Assembly: GCF_050436995.1 (NCBI RefSeq)
Contig: NC_134747.1
Coordinates: forward strand, 503,501 to 567,500
DNA: 64,000 nucleotides
Source of the DNA: Anticarsia gemmatalis
Taxonomy: Eukaryota > Arthropoda > Insecta > Lepidoptera > Erebidae
Direction: 5' to 3'
The notes beneath the pieces are model-generated. The model was given only the letters and a program-made list of their open reading frames with translations. It was not told the origin of the DNA and made no database searches. Shown piece after piece: positions 34,201 through 44,036 of the stretch. The translations under genes and the position numbers were made by a program. The number at the start of each line of letters is the position of its first letter. Position 1 is the stretch's first letter.

Positions 34201-35339
34201 TGATTCGATTTGCATCAACTCAGAAGCACAATATAGCTTGATGTTTCCTTTCACCGTTAACGCAAGTGATAATAATTAAAATTTCTAATACACAAAATTT
34301 CAAAAAGTCATTCATGTGTTGCCTCGGGTTTGAACTGCCGTTCAATTGCGTGGGAGGTGCCATCTTATACCACTGAGTTAATATCACTTCGGTGAATTAA
34401 ATAAAATAAATAATTATGTAGTATTATGTACCGTTTCTGTCTTCCGACGTCCTGGTTTTGAGCAGTACTCCACAGCACCAGTGAGCTTGTTCAGACAAAA
34501 TCGCTTATTCCATCTACCCGGCTTCACCCTTGTCATTGTATATCTGAAAATGAGCAACAGTGAGTTAAGTTTATTTTTAGTATTTTTTTAAAGCCAACTC
34601 CTGAACTAACCCCCGGTTTCTGAGTACATTTAACGAGTTATACGGTAGTTTAGTTATTCAATGGCGTATTTTTATATGAGTTTTAACGCTATCGAATAGA
34701 TAAACTACCGCTAAATGTACCTCAGAAACCGGGGGTAAGAGTTACTCTTGTGTCGCGGGCACTTTTACAAACACACAAACAATAGACACTAAGCACATCC
34801 GGACCCGAAACAATTGTTTGTGTATCGCACAAATAATATAATTGTTCCGTGTGGGAATCAAACCCACGACCTCCCGACGCTATGGTAGCGGCGTGGACCT
34901 AAACCACTACGCCACGGAGGCAGGCCAGTTAAATAAAAATAAATGTAACCCATTAATGTCCCACTGCTGGGCAAGCGTCTCCTCCCATAATGAGGGAGGG
35001 GTTAAGCCTTGAGTCCACCACGCTGGCCAAGTGCGGGTTGGGGACTTTGCATGCCCTCAATAAATGTATTAAACAAATTTTAGGCATGCAAGGTCTTCCC
35101 AAGATGTTTTCCTTCACTTTTATGTGTAACACTATAATTAAAAGTGAAACCGGCTTCAAAGCAAAAATATCACATTAATAGCACTGTAAAATAACATATA
35201 TTTTCTCAAAATAAACTCGTCGGGCCTATATCAATTTAAAAAGATACACTTACTTTACTTCATATTGACAATACTGCGAAGTCACGTTAACCACACACCA
35301 CGCGAATAAAACGCACAAAAATATGCACTTCAGCTCCAT
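31292..35339 (-). CDS. Secreted EMI-like protein with giant Ser/Thr/Asn-rich 11-residue repeat domain (4 exons, 939 aa)
   Basis: Exons on the minus strand are 35339-35254, 34543-34432, 34017-33953 and 33848-31292. All introns are GT-AG with phases 2, 0 and 2, and the total is 2820 nt, or 940 codons including stop. Residues 1-21 form a signal peptide. Residues 22-94 form an EMI-like module with Cys at 24, 45, 56, 76, 77 and 92, core RVCCDGYQ (74-81) and closing LCKP (91-94). Residues from about 104 to 778 are repeats of STDNSVTSSAL and variants such as SNFTDS and VNDTSS, rich in potential O-glycosylation sites and with NxT sequons. The last 161 residues are unique, with several sequons (NGT, NLT, NIT) and two Cys, and no membrane anchor. 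Introns 1 and 2 are stuffed with SINEs and a MITE; intron 3 (104 nt) is clean. A mucin-like or fibrous secreted role is inference. The exon plan is shared with the gene at 8521-10503. Repeat copy number may be affected by assembly. Confidence 0.85.
31778..33800 (-). repeat. Coding minisatellite, 33-bp unit (11 aa), in the last exon of the EMI-repeat gene
   Basis: There are about 61 units of 33 bp in frame with the minus-strand gene. The centre (about 32597-33246) holds some 20 nearly identical STDNSVTSSAL units, differing mainly by T/P, L/W or single-base changes. Units towards both ends are diverged. A longer block of about 65 residues containing NNDVNDTSS and SDNTVTGSTGN is duplicated in tandem at about 33240-33650. 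The gradient of identity fits ongoing unequal exchange in the centre. The unit is a multiple of three with few stops in any phase, so two plus-strand frames are also open here. Confidence 0.9.
34241..34380 (-). mobile_element. SINE B head half in intron 2 of the EMI-repeat gene
   Basis: From TTTCCTTTCACCGTTAACGC to the reversed head TGGGAGGTGCCATCTTATAC. It is diverged. It makes up about a third of the intron. Confidence 0.65.
34590..34921 (-). mobile_element. SINE A in intron 1 of the EMI-repeat gene, interrupted by a MITE
   Basis: The 3' end lies at 34590-34609 and the body and head at 34736-34921, ending GCCACGGAGGC. Box B reads GTGGGAATCAAACCCACGA on the plus strand. The gap is exactly the Harbinger-like MITE. 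Confidence 0.8.
34610..34735. mobile_element. Harbinger-like MITE inserted into SINE A, inside intron 1 of the EMI-repeat gene
   Basis: This complete copy is flanked by TAA at 34607-34609 and 34736-34738. The two halves of an interrupted minus-strand SINE A continue on either side, so the MITE landed after the SINE. The arms are nearly perfect over about 55 bp each. Confidence 0.8.
34947..35118 (-). mobile_element. SINE B 3' half in intron 1 of the EMI-repeat gene
   Basis: ACCCATTAATGTCCCACTGC to GATGTTTTCCTTCAC. It is separated from the SINE A/MITE composite by about 25 bp. Confidence 0.7.
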
Positions 35340-35370
35340 TTTAATAAATAAATAATTATATACTAATTCG

Positions 35371-35414
35371 GGAGGACACTTTTGCCCAGCAGTAGGGCAG
35401 TAATGGGCTAAATA
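35371..35414 (+). mobile_element. SINE B tail just upstream of the EMI-repeat gene
   Basis: GGGAGGACACTTTTGCCCAG and CAGTAATGGGCTA. It lies 32 bp upstream of the start codon, within the likely leader or core promoter. Confidence 0.6.
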
Positions 35415-35431
35415 TATTGTATTAAATGTAT

Positions 35432-35438
35432 TTATATA
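35432..35438 (-). promoter_or_regulatory. Candidate TATA box of the EMI-repeat gene
   Basis: TATATAA on the minus strand lies about 95 bp before the ATG at 35339. The predicted start would fall in or next to a SINE B tail fragment at 35371-35414. The support is weak because the region is generally AT-rich. Confidence 0.22.
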
Positions 35439-35710
35439 AATATGTACGATCTGGAGTAACACTCGCGACAGTATGGGACGATTGTGATAATAGAGCTTTC
35501 GATGGGAAGTTACATGAATCATTTGACAGTCTTGTGTAATATAGGATGTGTTTTATTCGAAAACGTTAGTATCATAATATAATAAGTTATTGATTTTAAT
35601 TTTTTTTTTGTCTGATCTTTTATTGAAAACGTCCGTCATTATAGCGGTGAACGTTGTCACAATCGCGCGCGAGTGTAATGATCTTGAATAAATTAATAAT
35701 AAATAAATTT

Positions 35711-36003
35711 AACTCATTAGTGCCCCACAGCTGGGCAAGGGTCTCCTTCCGTAATGAGGATGGGGCGTAGGGTTAGGCCTTGAGTCCACATTTGCATACC
35801 TTTAAGAACTGTTCTAAAGAACTCTCAAGCATGCAAGGATGCATCAAGACGTTTTCCTTCGCCGTCGGAACAAGTAATAATTATTCTGATACACATATAA
35901 CTTTAGAAAAATCATTGTTGTGTTGACACGGGTTTGAACCTGTGACCACTTACGTGGGAGGTACCGACTACCGACTAATTATACCACTCGGCTATAACTG
36001 CTC
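35711..36003 (-). mobile_element. SINE B, complete
   Basis: It starts AACTCATTAGTGCCCCACAG and ends at the reversed head with CACTCGGCTATAACTGCTCT. It is diverged, with a deletion around GACTTTGCAT. Confidence 0.75.
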
Positions 36004-36830
36004 TATAATACATTGCGATTTTTGTCTACACGCTGTAAATCTCGCAAATTGTATTCAAAATGTTTTAAAAAACTAACATAATAGTATTTGAGAGTTGCGC
36101 TATCAGCTGCATCTGTGGTCTGAACGACTGTGTGTGTTTCTGTGTGTGACTCTTTATCACCGGTTTATTAATTTGTATTGAAATGTTCAATCTTTGCCAT
36201 ATACATATTTACGAATTTGATATTTGGTAACGTTTTAATAGCGTTTGATTTTAAAGCGGCTACAGAATCATCTATGAAAATTTCGCAATGAAAATTTCAT
36301 GGAAATGTCTTACTATCACGGTTCATGAGATACAGGGTGACAGACAGATAGCGAAGTTTCTGTATAAGGTCCCGTTTTTTCACCTTGGATAAAGAACTCT
36401 AAAAAATATCGAAATGTATCGCGCAGAAGTTTATATACGTCCGAATTGCCGTGGGAATGGGATCAATTGTATAAGATTGTAGTAAATACCCAGACGGTAG
36501 TATTGAATATATTTCATAATCATAGCGTCATAATTATATGCGGTGACGAATTGTTCGTGAATACCTATGTAAGCTGATAAAGGCTTCCGTTAGAACAACT
36601 AGAGATAAATATATGTATGTGGGGATTTAACCAAATTAATATGACTAATCGGTACAATATCTGTATATTTAGTCATTATGACGATTGTCTCAGTTATAGA
36701 ATCACGCTTGTTTTACTCGAAGGATTTAGGCTGTGGTGTATGAAATTTACCCGCATTTCAACAATTACTATGATAGTACAAGTTATAGGGAGAACGAGTC
36801 CATTGCCATATATTGAGCACCTCCATGTGA

Positions 36831-37000
36831 TTTAGGAAAACATCGTGAGGAAACCTTGCATGCCTAAAATTGGTTTAATACATTTATCGAGGGCATGCAA
36901 AGTCCCCAACCCGCACTCGGCCAGCGTGGTGGACTCGAGGCCTAACCCCTCCCTCATTACGGGAAGCGGCCCTTGCCCAGCAGTGGGACATTAATGGGTT
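36831..37000 (+). mobile_element. SINE B, 3' half
   Basis: GGAAAACATCGTGAGGAAAC, then GCATGCAAAGTCCCCAACCC, ending GCAGTGGGACATTAATGGGT. It is the best-preserved 3' end in the window. Confidence 0.75.
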
Positions 37001-37321
37001 AATTTTATTAATTTTACGTGATTTAAAGATAAAATAATATCTTTATTTTTTTACTACGCTTCCTTTAACTTTTCTTTAAAATATGAACCTTTTAAGGAAC
37101 TTTTTTTCAGTTTCGGTCGTAACTGAGACCGTTTGTCTAATACAGTTTCGACCGAAAACACCACTTTTAATCGGACACTATATTTAAATTCTTAAATATG
37201 TCTGGAATTCGCTCTAGTCCTAACATACTCCAGTTATTATTATGTAAGTCAATGCATCGCTTCTAATACGCTAATTACAAGCCCAATCTCTGGTCAAACG
37301 TCGGATTAACGTGATCACGGC

Positions 37322-37390
37322 ACGCATCAGTGAACACGCATCGCACGCATTGCACGCGTTGCACGCATTCATCAAATTGCACGCATTTCT
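37322..37390. repeat. GCACGCATT short tandem repeat
   Basis: ACGCATCGCACGCATTGCAC and neighbouring units repeat about every 9-10 bp, with interruptions. Confidence 0.6.
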
Positions 37391-37467
37391 CGGCATCGCG
37401 TGTTCACAACACACAATTAACATTGTATTTAATGCGTGATTTAACTTGAGGTGGGATAGCTTATAAA

Positions 37468-37540
37468 CTGTCTTTGTGCAAAATAATAACGAGAGTGTGC
37501 CGTGCAGATCTCTGGTTTGATTTCCGGGTTGGTTCAAACC
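37468..37540 (+). other. tRNA-like SINE head (unassigned family)
   Basis: GATCTCTGGTTTGATTTCCG is a B-box-like block without a matching acceptor stem. Confidence 0.3.
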
Positions 37541-38676
37541 TTGTTCTCGTTATTTTCTTTAGTGATTTCTCAGAAAAACATACACAGATCATATTAGTGA
37601 TGTCTTGTAAAAAGGTTAAGTGCGTAGTTCTCTAATTACGTCCGTCTATGTTATTACAATGACGGGATAGACGGTCTACCTGAGTTTGGTTTAGAATATT
37701 AACAATTTTTTTAGAACAATATTTAGCGAAAAACTGCAATTCATTTCATCTTTCAAGCGCTTTAAATACATGCATATGTAATGGATATGATCAAGGGTTT
37801 GATTTTTGTCCTTATCTCGACACCATCTCCCTCCTTCATAAAAAAAATTTAGAATAATTTTATCCTAATCACGACCCCCCCTAAAATGATGCCCAAAACT
37901 AATCGTATTAATTTATATATTGTAAATCTGATTTCGCTGTAATATTATCGTATACATTAAGGTCTCTTAAAACTATTATATACTTTGCTTAGCTACAATT
38001 TGTTGGAGGAACTAACGTGTTATATATCAGCGCACACAAAGAGCAGGTCAGTAGATACCCCGCTAGTAGGTACCAGTGATTTGTTCGCGAGCTTACTGCA
38101 GCTTAAGTTAGTTTTAGGAAGAAATCTGAACCGCACGTGTTGACAGACATTGTGAGTGGTAGACGCTTCATAGTATTACCAGACAAGTGGTATTAATACT
38201 ACAAGAATAAGATTATATCAATCAATATATTATCATATCAAACCTTTCCGTTACTATGTGGCTGGCTGACTGCATGATGGACAACGCACAGTCGAAACTA
38301 GGTACTAAGCGTAGAAAGCTGAAATTTGGTATAAAGATTCCTTAGAAAGTGTAGAGGCACACTATGACAGGATTTTTGGAGCTCTCCTCCTAAGGGGATC
38401 CTCCTAATATATGAAATATTAGCTTTGAAAAATATTGTTATTGTGGTTCTAATACTTATCCAAAACTTAAGTTTGTAAAATGTTCGTGAACACAAAATTT
38501 AGATTTGATATCAGTGAACAGTGTAAATGGTCTCTTAACTCTTCCCAATGTTGTTTGAGCTAAGTACTTGCGTTGAAAGGATGCCAAAAGACCTGTTTGC
38601 TTTGAATACTTTTAAGATATTTGAGGAAACGGACTTGTGAATAGCTCGGGAGGGTTTCCACGGAAATGCACGAGTG

Positions 38677-38691
38677 TTCCCGAACGTTCAC
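38677..38691. promoter_or_regulatory. Three-unit heat shock element
   Basis: TTCCCGAACGTTCACGA gives TTC, GAA, TTC at 5-bp steps and a partial fourth unit. It is isolated from any recognised gene. Confidence 0.3.
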
Positions 38692-38844
38692 GATGTTAGT
38701 GGTTGAATCTGTTCTGTTTGATGTTTACTTACATATATATCCATTTGGCTAGCTTTTAGACGTCTTAAAGAGAAATCTTAGTCTCAGGGCTTGTTTTATT
38801 ATCCAATAGATAATGTATCATATAGAAATTCATTATTCATGGTA

Positions 38845-39083
38845 TTACGTATGGTTTGTATTCAACGTAGTGTCAAAGATGTTTAATGCACTTAAAGGTA
38901 TTTGATATGGCTTAATGACTGTTGTCTTAATTGACAACTACCGAACTGACTTTCTGCGCGCCCTCCGACGCACGGAGACTCCTAGCTCAACTTTCCCTAT
39001 GCTATGCTGTCCATCTATCGATGTCCGCGCTAAAGTTGCTTAACCCACAGATCGTTACCGACCGTTACCGATGACCAGCGCGC
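38845..39083 (-). mobile_element. 5S rRNA-derived SINE C, diverged
   Basis: The reversed 5S block reads GTTGCTTAACCCACAGATCG. The IE block (CCATCTATCGATGTCCGCGC) is mutated. Confidence 0.6.
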
Positions 39084-39519
39084 GCCTCAAGACTTTACAA
39101 GATTCCACTCAAAATCTAATATCTTTCTAAATCTAATCTACAAAATCTGTTTTTTTAACAATTCCTGACCCTGCAATTTTATATTATCTAGAAAACAAAT
39201 CCTTAGAGACGTAGTTGTAGAAGCTTATACAGTCCATATAGACAAACAAATACTAAAACCATTAGTTCATTACAAATCTAAAAGTATAGTTTCCAATAAA
39301 TAAGTGAATTACTTTCAAAATTTACGAACCATTCTATATGAGCAGTGAGCAGTATTGGCTAACCATTTGAACGGAGCGGCTAGACGTACAATTCAATTTG
39401 ACAGTTATTGCACATAAAACTAAATAACCCATGAGTTCGGGCTTTGATCTCATAGTAGTTACCTATAGATAATATAATATGGCTATATTAATACTAATTA
39501 CTAATCCAATTAAATTGAG

Positions 39520-39603
39520 TAAACATTTGTATGTAAGTATGTTTGTTACTCTTTCACGCAAAAACTACTCAACGGTTTTCATAAAATTTTGTACACATAT
39601 ACC
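39520..39603 (+). mobile_element. Lep1-type Helitron fragment
   Basis: TATGTAAGTATGTTTGTTAC, TTTCACGCAAAAACTACT. It is cut by the MITE at 39606. Confidence 0.5.
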
Positions 39604-39605
39604 AT

Positions 39606-39731
39606 CTTATTCATAAAAATAGATGAAGTTATGAAAGGTTTTTTTCTTTTACTCCTTAGCGAAATGAAAAAGAGAAAACATAATATAATAGTTTTAAACT
39701 AACATAGGTTTATAATGTGTTTATGAATAAA
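39606..39731. mobile_element. MITE with CTTATTCAT ends
   Basis: CTTATTCATAAAAATAG to GTGTTTATGAATAAAG. It is the reverse orientation relative to the copy at 19200. It abuts a Helitron fragment on one side and lies just before the piggyBac element. Confidence 0.5.
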
Positions 39732-39763
39732 GGGGGATAGATTATACATATAACTTTGATTAA

Positions 39764-40760
39764 CCTTTAAGTACCGACGTGCTATTTTAGTTACTTAAGT
39801 ACCGACGTGAGGTCTGCTAGACCACCAGAGCTTTAATAAAGAAATCTTTTATGTTTATTAATATCATATGTAAATAAATATTTCTAGGAATTCTATATGT
39901 ATTTAGTTATTGAATAAATGAAAAAAAAATAGTAGTGCAACCATTTATAATTAATAATTTAACAACTAAATTACAGCCTCAAATTCTTTGGACGAAAAAC
40001 GTTACTTTTATATTACTAATTATTATATTTCAACAAACTATAAAAACATTTTAAATGTCCTTTTTTCTCAAAGATAAATAATCACATAAGCAAAAAAAAA
40101 AAATTATAGGTTAAAGACAATTTTCTTGTAAATCACAAGGCACCAAATGGTAGGATTTATCAAAGTTTACAAACACTCTTTGCAAACAGGTTTGCTGCAT
40201 TTTAGGCACACATGTTTCTTACGTTCTTTCTTTAGTTTTGAAGAACAGATGTGACAGAATTATAGTCACTTTCCAAGGCAACAAAATTCGGGTCAATTTC
40301 ATCATAGTGGGATTCTAAACTCTCATATAGCCATTCCGTTAAAATTTCTTCATGGTCTTTATTTTGAGGCCTTGTACTTGTAGTTGCGTGTAAGTTTTCT
40401 TCATGGGAGGAACAGTTTTATTTGCGCTAGTGGTTGCTCGTTTTATACCCGAAGTACCTGGCTTATCTATTTTTATAAGCAACTGTAAAGATAAGAAAAA
40501 ACCTATATTATCTGACTAAAGTCATATTCAAAAAAAGTTACACAAATACAGACGAGTGGTCTGACAGACCACTCGCGATCTTATAAAAGCCATAACTCAC
40601 CGGAACCGCAAGCGCCGACACAGCAACTCTCCACGAACGCTGCCGGGCGACTTACTGAGGGGTAGAGAGAAGCACGGGGGGATACGTATTCGCTAACCTA
40701 TGTAACTAGACTTTCTGACCTACGAAAGTGTCTGTCAGACCACACGTCGGTACTTAAAGG
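39764..40760 (-). mobile_element. piggyBac-like element, internally deleted
   Basis: Perfect 18-bp terminal inverted repeats (CCTTTAAGTACCGACGTG) sit inside a TTAA duplication (39760-39763 and 40761-40764), the piggyBac target signature. A second copy of the repeat core lies just inside the left end, and further inverted motifs around GGTCTG and CAGACC lie near both ends. At 997 bp it is much shorter than an autonomous element. Only the two ends of a transposase reading frame remain on the minus strand. Confidence 0.8.
40167..40500 (-). pseudogene. piggyBac-like transposase remnant (N-terminal acidic piece joined to C-terminal Cys-rich finger)
   Basis: Around 40280-40400 the minus strand encodes an acidic stretch including EILTEWLYESLESHYDEID, like the N-terminal region of piggyBac transposases. 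Shortly after, in another frame, it encodes KKHVCLKCSKPVCKECL and a stop at 40167-40169, like the Cys-rich C-terminal finger of the family. The catalytic DDE core is missing, so an internal deletion brought the two ends together. Confidence 0.6.
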
Positions 40761-40993
40761 TTAACACATAGATTACTCTTTAAACCGGAGAACACCAGTT
40801 TAGTATGTGTTAATACATGATCAAATTACATAATATTGTTATGTATCTTATCTTATACTCTTACTCACAATACTTATCAATTACGGATATTGTCAAAATG
40901 ATGATGTTAAGTGATTCATATTTAGACGCGTATTTTAGTAACATTTTAAAGTGAGAATTTAAGAGTTTTAGTATCCATATGAGTATCCTTAAA

Positions 40994-41073
40994 ATTTTAC
41001 CCGAGCCGGGAATCGAACTTGAGACCCCGTGATCAGAAATCGTATATACTATCACTCTGACCGTAGAGACAAT
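40994..41073 (-). other. tRNA-like SINE head (unassigned family)
   Basis: The plus strand reads GAGCCGGGAATCGAACTTGA; reversed, this is a B-box with T-stem, preceded by an A-box-like stretch. No full cloverleaf is evident. Confidence 0.35.
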
Positions 41074-41158
41074 TTTTATATAATTTTTGCCGTATATTAT
41101 ATAAGATTTGCCGTATCTTTATCTTTATATATATAATTCTTCTGTAAGTGTGTATGTC

Positions 41159-42593
41159 TTATCTTATCTTATCTTAGGGGTGGGGGTGCCAGTTAATGAC
41201 TGGTTGACACTTCGACCATTCCTGATCCTTTGTGTCACCCCCTCCTTTGCTGCTCTAGACGTTGGGGGGCAGGGCAAAACTTATCAGTTTTGCTATGCAC
41301 CCCACCGGAAGCAGCCTGTAGTCTTCTGGTTTAGGGTAACCGCATCCTAGAAGATCCATTCTTTTCCTTCCTAAAGCATCACACTCGCACAGTATGTGTT
41401 TCATGGTTTCTGCTTCTTCATTGCAGTGCCTGCATTTGGGGTCATCTATGGCACCTATTTTGTTTAACATGTAGTTCGTGCCGTAGTGTCCTGTGAAAGC
41501 ACCAAGTATTTTCTTGATGCTGTCTTTGCTGAGGTTTATTAGGTTATTATTCCAGCTTTTGTTGACGTTATTTATGAACAGTTTCGAATGGGTTAGTCCA
41601 GATATGGCTTTCCATTCTTTCAGATGCTGGTCCCTGGTGAAGTTGGTTATTGCCAGTTTGACTGTCGCATCAGGTAGTCCAATTATTGGTTCTGGACCTA
41701 TTGGGAGTGATTCTGATCCTTTCCGTGCAAGTTCATCAGCTTTCTCATTCCCATCTATGCCCGCATGGCCTGGTACCCAAACTAGCCTAACGTTGTTTGT
41801 ACGACCTACCTTGTTCAGGTTCTTTATGCAATTCAGTACAAGTCCCGAATTGACCTTAAAACAGCAAAGAGCTTTAATAGCTGCTTGACTGTCGCTGAGT
41901 ATATAAATGTCGCGATTTTTTGTATCTCGTTTTATTATCTCTTGGGTGCATTCGATGATTGCGTGTACTTCTGCTTGGAAGACTGAAGCATATCTGCCTA
42001 GGCTAGTGCTTATGCTGCAGTCCTCCGAGTGGACGCCTGCTCCTGTGCCGTTCTGCATTTTGGAGCCATCGGTGTACCATATCTGTCTCGATTTGGTTTG
42101 TGTGTAGAGACCTTGACTCCATTCTTCTCTCGTCGGAATCGTCATCTTAAAGTTTCTGTGAGTGACTAGTATTGTCTGTATTTTGTCAGAGTTCATATGT
42201 TTGTATGGTTGCACGTCATCATCTTCCTTGTCCCGAGGTTTGCATCTTTGAGTCTTTTCAACGCATTGATTGCCTCTCTTTGGACTGTAAGGTGCAATGG
42301 AGTGATTCCAAGTAAGGTTTCCATTGCCGCCGTTGGTGTTGTTCTGAAGGCACCTGTTATAGACATGCAGGCAACCCTTTGGATTGTGCTGAGCGCTTTC
42401 TTGCATGTCTCTTTATTGGTTCTTGGCCACCATACTACACTTCCATACTTGATGATGGGTAGGATCATCATTGTGTAGATCCAGTATAGTACCTTTGGTT
42501 GGAGTCCCCATGTTTTGCCATAGGCCCTCCTGAGCATGCCAAAAATTCTTAAGGATTTATTGGTTATATGCTCCTGGTGTTTTTTCCAGGTCA
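41159..42593 (-). mobile_element. 5'-truncated RNase H-bearing LINE inserted in a Helitron
   Basis: A 13-bp target duplication AAGTGTGTATGTC flanks the copy (41146-41158 and 42594-42606). The 3' end carries a (GATAA)n tail (minus strand), as expected for target-primed reverse transcription. The insertion splits the Helitron-like element 41122-42763. Only the reverse-transcriptase C-terminus, RNase H and tail remain. Confidence 0.85.
41255..42593 (-). pseudogene. LINE ORF2 C-terminus: RT thumb, RNase H, CCHC-like tail (one frameshift)
   Basis: The upstream frame (42593 to about 42230) encodes the RT thumb, with LPIIKYGSVVWW and ITGAFRTTPTAA. A single frameshift near 42220-42250 leads into RNase H with its acidic residues in WYTDGSK, FQAEVHAII and ILSDSQAAI, and the WVPGHAGIDGNEKADELA box. 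A CxxC-H-C motif (CRHCNEEAETMKHILCEC) follows. LINE clades with RNase H include I and its relatives; the exact clade is not resolved by eye. The frameshift and 5' truncation make it non-functional. Confidence 0.85.
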
Positions 42594-42775
42594 AAGTGTG
42601 TATGTCACTGAACTTCTCTTAAACGACTGGACCGATTTTGATAATTTTTTTTGTGTGTGTTCAAGGGGATCTGAGAATCGTTTAGATTCACAATTTTGTC
42701 CGCTGGCCAATGTTTTTTTTTATTTAATTTTTATGGCAAAACAACGTTCGCCGGGTCAGCTAGTATTATATAAGA

Positions 42776-42912
42776 TTGCGACCGCGACTTCGTCCGCGTG
42801 GGAATATTTTCTGTAGTAAAAAGTATCTTATGTGTAAATCTAGGTTATAAACTATGTGTTCATTAGAATTCGTTCAGTAGATTTTCCTATATCCTCCTTC
42901 ATAATATTATAC
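42776..42912 (-). mobile_element. Lep1-type Helitron fragment
   Basis: CGACCGCGACTTCGTCCGCG and TTCATAATATTATACTC are the reversed ends. The middle is short and diverged. Confidence 0.5.
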
Positions 42913-43042
42913 TCGGGTCATTTCTAACGTGCGAACTAAGTCATGTCATTTTATCGGAGTCTCTCGCTCGCACTTACACATTGTCACATTAATTTTACTC
43001 TTTTAATTATGACGACGATGCACGTTTGTGATTATAGTAGGA

Positions 43043-43163
43043 CTAGCTGACCCGGCGAACGTGGTTTTGCCATGTAAATTAAAAAAAAAAAAAAAAAAAA
43101 TATTGTCACTTAGGGGTATGAAAAATAAATGTTGGCCGATTCTCAGACCTACTCAATATGCTC

Positions 43164-43194
<31 letters not shown>

Positions 43195-43409
43195 AAAAAA
43201 AAATCATGAGAATTGGTCAAGCCGTTTCGGAGGAGTATGGCAACGAAAACTGTGACGCAAGAATTTTATATTTTACATTTTTTTTTTTTGGGAATCTAAA
43301 CCATTCTCAGATCCCCTTGAAGACACACAAAAAAAAAAAAATTTCATCAAAATCGGTCCAGTCGTTTAAGAGAACTTCACTTACAGAAGAATTATATATA
43401 TATAGTAGA
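43043..43409 (-). mobile_element. Helitron (TTAAACGACTGGACC family) with long A tracts
   Basis: Reversed: CTAGCTGACCCGGCGAACGT and ATCGGTCCAGTCGTTTAAGA. Interior A-runs at 43081-43100 and 43163-43203 have expanded. Confidence 0.7.
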
Positions 43410-43788
43410 TAGTAGAATAGTACTTGTCAAATTATTCTTCAATAGTGTGTGTTTATGTCACAGTGTATATATGTGTGTTAAGTCTATGCATCTATGTGTG
43501 TGTGTAGATAGCCTTATAACGGTACCGGACTCGCATTAAAATTTTTATGAGCGCATAAATTACGCGTAATGCCTCGATAATAATGGAGGCGGGACGCTCT
43601 TTAAATGCTTTCGTTTGGGATGAATTATTATTAATTTAGTACTTATTGCGATACGATTGAGTTGGTCATACCCCAAATAATTTGTTTTATTCTGTTTTGG
43701 AGTATTAAAGGCAATGTTTCGAGGGTTTTTCTTTACTTGGCTACAGTTTCATGTGAAATTGTATTTGCAGGTTAAATGTAGATTTTCA

Positions 43789-44036
43789 GGCGGCGTTTTA
43801 CATGGAGCGACTGCTTATCGGACCTCCACAACCCAGTTACCTGGGTTTTTAAACGATATCCTTCCGTAAGACTGGTTGTCAGAATTTCAAGTTTCTGACT
43901 ACTGTCAAAGAATCTTTAAAAAAGACAGCCGGGACACAATTTTAAGTGCCTTCCGCAACACGGAGAAACTCAATAAGTATAAGTTGGTCACCCATCCACA
44001 AAACGACCTAGGCTGTTATTAATTTAGCCACGAGCT
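43789..44036 (-). mobile_element. SINE D, 3' truncated
   Basis: Reversed, with GCGTTTTACATGGAGCGACT at one end and the 5S-like TTGGTCACCCATCCACAAAA near the other. Confidence 0.65.

Larger units (their letters stand above)
37001..38844. other. Gene-free stretch
   Basis: It holds the GCACGCATT repeat, one tRNA-like head and the HSE at 38677. No coding support. Confidence 0.45.
41122..42763 (+). mobile_element. Helitron (TTAAACGACTGGACC family) split by a LINE
   Basis: A|TCTTTATATATATAATTCTT start and CGCCGGGTCAGCTAG|T end, with CTTAAACGACTGGACCGATT inside. The LINE at 41159-42593 accounts for most of the length; without it the element is about 190 bp. Confidence 0.7.

Noticed and set aside
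43028..43412. Lys-rich open frames
   Set aside because: They are produced by A-tracts inside a Helitron and have no coding support.
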